In this document: in pieces, positions 63,829-64,000 of the stretch | Layout of the letters: each line of letters begins with the position of its first letter | Numbering within the stretch: the first letter of the stretch is position 1 | NCBI RefSeq assembly: GCF_029953285.1 | Contig: NZ_JASAOI010000068.1 | Location: 31,040-95,039 of the forward strand | Length of the DNA: 64,000 nucleotides | Reading direction: 5' to 3' | Source of the DNA: Yinghuangia seranimata | Lineage (GTDB): Bacteria; Actinomycetota; Actinomycetes; Streptomycetales; Streptomycetaceae | Notes under the pieces: generated by a model | The model's database searches: none | What the model was told of the DNA's origin: nothing | Seen by the model: only the letters and a program-made list of their open reading frames with translations | Translations under genes and position numbers: made by a program

Positions 63829-63866
63829 AAGTAAGGGGTTCCACCGAGCGGTGGAACCCCTTACTT
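63829..63866 (-). terminator. rRNA operon terminator
   Basis: Perfect 17-bp stem AAGTAAGGGGTTCCACC with GGTGGAACCCCTTACTT around the loop GAGC, 10 bp after the 5S rRNA end on the minus strand, followed downstream by a TTTTTC stretch. Confidence 0.85.
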
Positions 63867-63875
63867 TCAAGTAAA

Positions 63876-63994
63876 TTCCGGCGGCGTCCTACTCTCCCAC
63901 ACCCCTTCGAGTGCAGTACCATCGGCGCTGAAGAGCTTAGCTTCCGGGTTCGGAATGGGACCGGGCGTTTCCTCTTCGCCATGACCACCGGAAA
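63876..63994 (-). rRNA. rrf: 5S ribosomal RNA
   Basis: The minus strand reads TTCCGGTGGTCATGGCGAAG at its 5' side, then the conserved loop CCCATTCCGAACCCGGAAGC and GCGCCGATGGTACTGCA, and finishes GGGAGAGTAGGACGCCGCC. Ends pair as expected (TCCGG with CCGGA). About 118 nt. It is the promoter-distal gene of an rRNA operon whose 23S and 16S genes lie beyond the window's right edge. A strong terminator follows. Confidence 0.95.
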
Positions 63995-64000
63995 ACCATC

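Overview
This 64 kb window is very GC-rich DNA with the codon bias, GTG/TTG starts and gene order of an actinomycete close to Streptomyces (Streptomycetales or a near relative; I cannot name the species from sequence alone). About 43 protein genes, one 5S rRNA and two decayed gene fragments can be supported. Most of the backbone is chromosomal core: tyrA, the xerD-parA-scpA-scpB-rluB block, ald, pyrG, the tlyA-nadK-recN-steA-steB-murJ block, and the 3' end of an rRNA operon at the right edge.

Layout. 1-3.9 kb: a truncated DHA2 drug exporter divergent from its likely TetR repressor, then a BBE-like FAD oxidoreductase. 3.9-9.9 kb (minus): a helicase-C-like protein with a long repeat-rich insert, a 1.2 kb spacer filled with a decayed tandem repeat, and prephenate dehydrogenase. 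10.3-19.6 kb (minus): two tandem paralogues resembling GTPase-associated protein 1 (GAP1), a Pr6Pr-type membrane protein and a 1322-residue SARP/BTAD-NB-ARC-TPR protein. This is the least ordinary locus in the window. 19.8-21.5 kb: a medium-chain reductase and a Uma2-type nuclease. 21.6-35.4 kb (minus): rluB, scpB, scpA, a small ribbon-helix-helix-like partner, parA, xerD, ald, an NB-ARC/TPR protein, a NUDIX hydrolase and CTP synthase. 35.8-39.8 kb: GH15, DUF2254 and a small membrane protein. 40.0-50.8 kb (minus): GT4 glycosyltransferase, MurJ, a MraY/WecA-like protein, SteB, SteA, RecN, NAD kinase and TlyA. 51.3-58.6 kb: a phasin-like protein, an SCP2-like protein, and HAD, TPR, DUF1015 and epimerase genes. 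58.7-63.7 kb: a metallophosphoesterase, a MocR/PdxR regulator and a giant Arg/Gly/Asp-repeat TPR protein beside the 5S rRNA.

How the genes work together. xerD, parA with its partner, and scpAB form a chromosome resolution, segregation and condensation block with overlapping or coupled starts. steA, steB, the MraY-like protein and murJ form a septum and peptidoglycan block, again with 4-nt start/stop overlaps. recN, nadK and tlyA run in the same direction upstream. HAD and TPR genes overlap by 4 nt.

Two themes stand out. First, many normally compact core proteins carry long low-complexity additions (ScpB, ScpA, ParA, XerD, SteB, RluB, the helicase-like protein, the SARP protein, the terminal TPR protein). 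Second, spacers hold decaying DNA: a ~280-bp tandem array, a RimM N-terminal relic next to an 8-bp VNTR, a frameshifted DUF2344-type relic and a G-quadruplex-like tandem repeat. Function calls come from recognising motifs by eye; no database search was possible.
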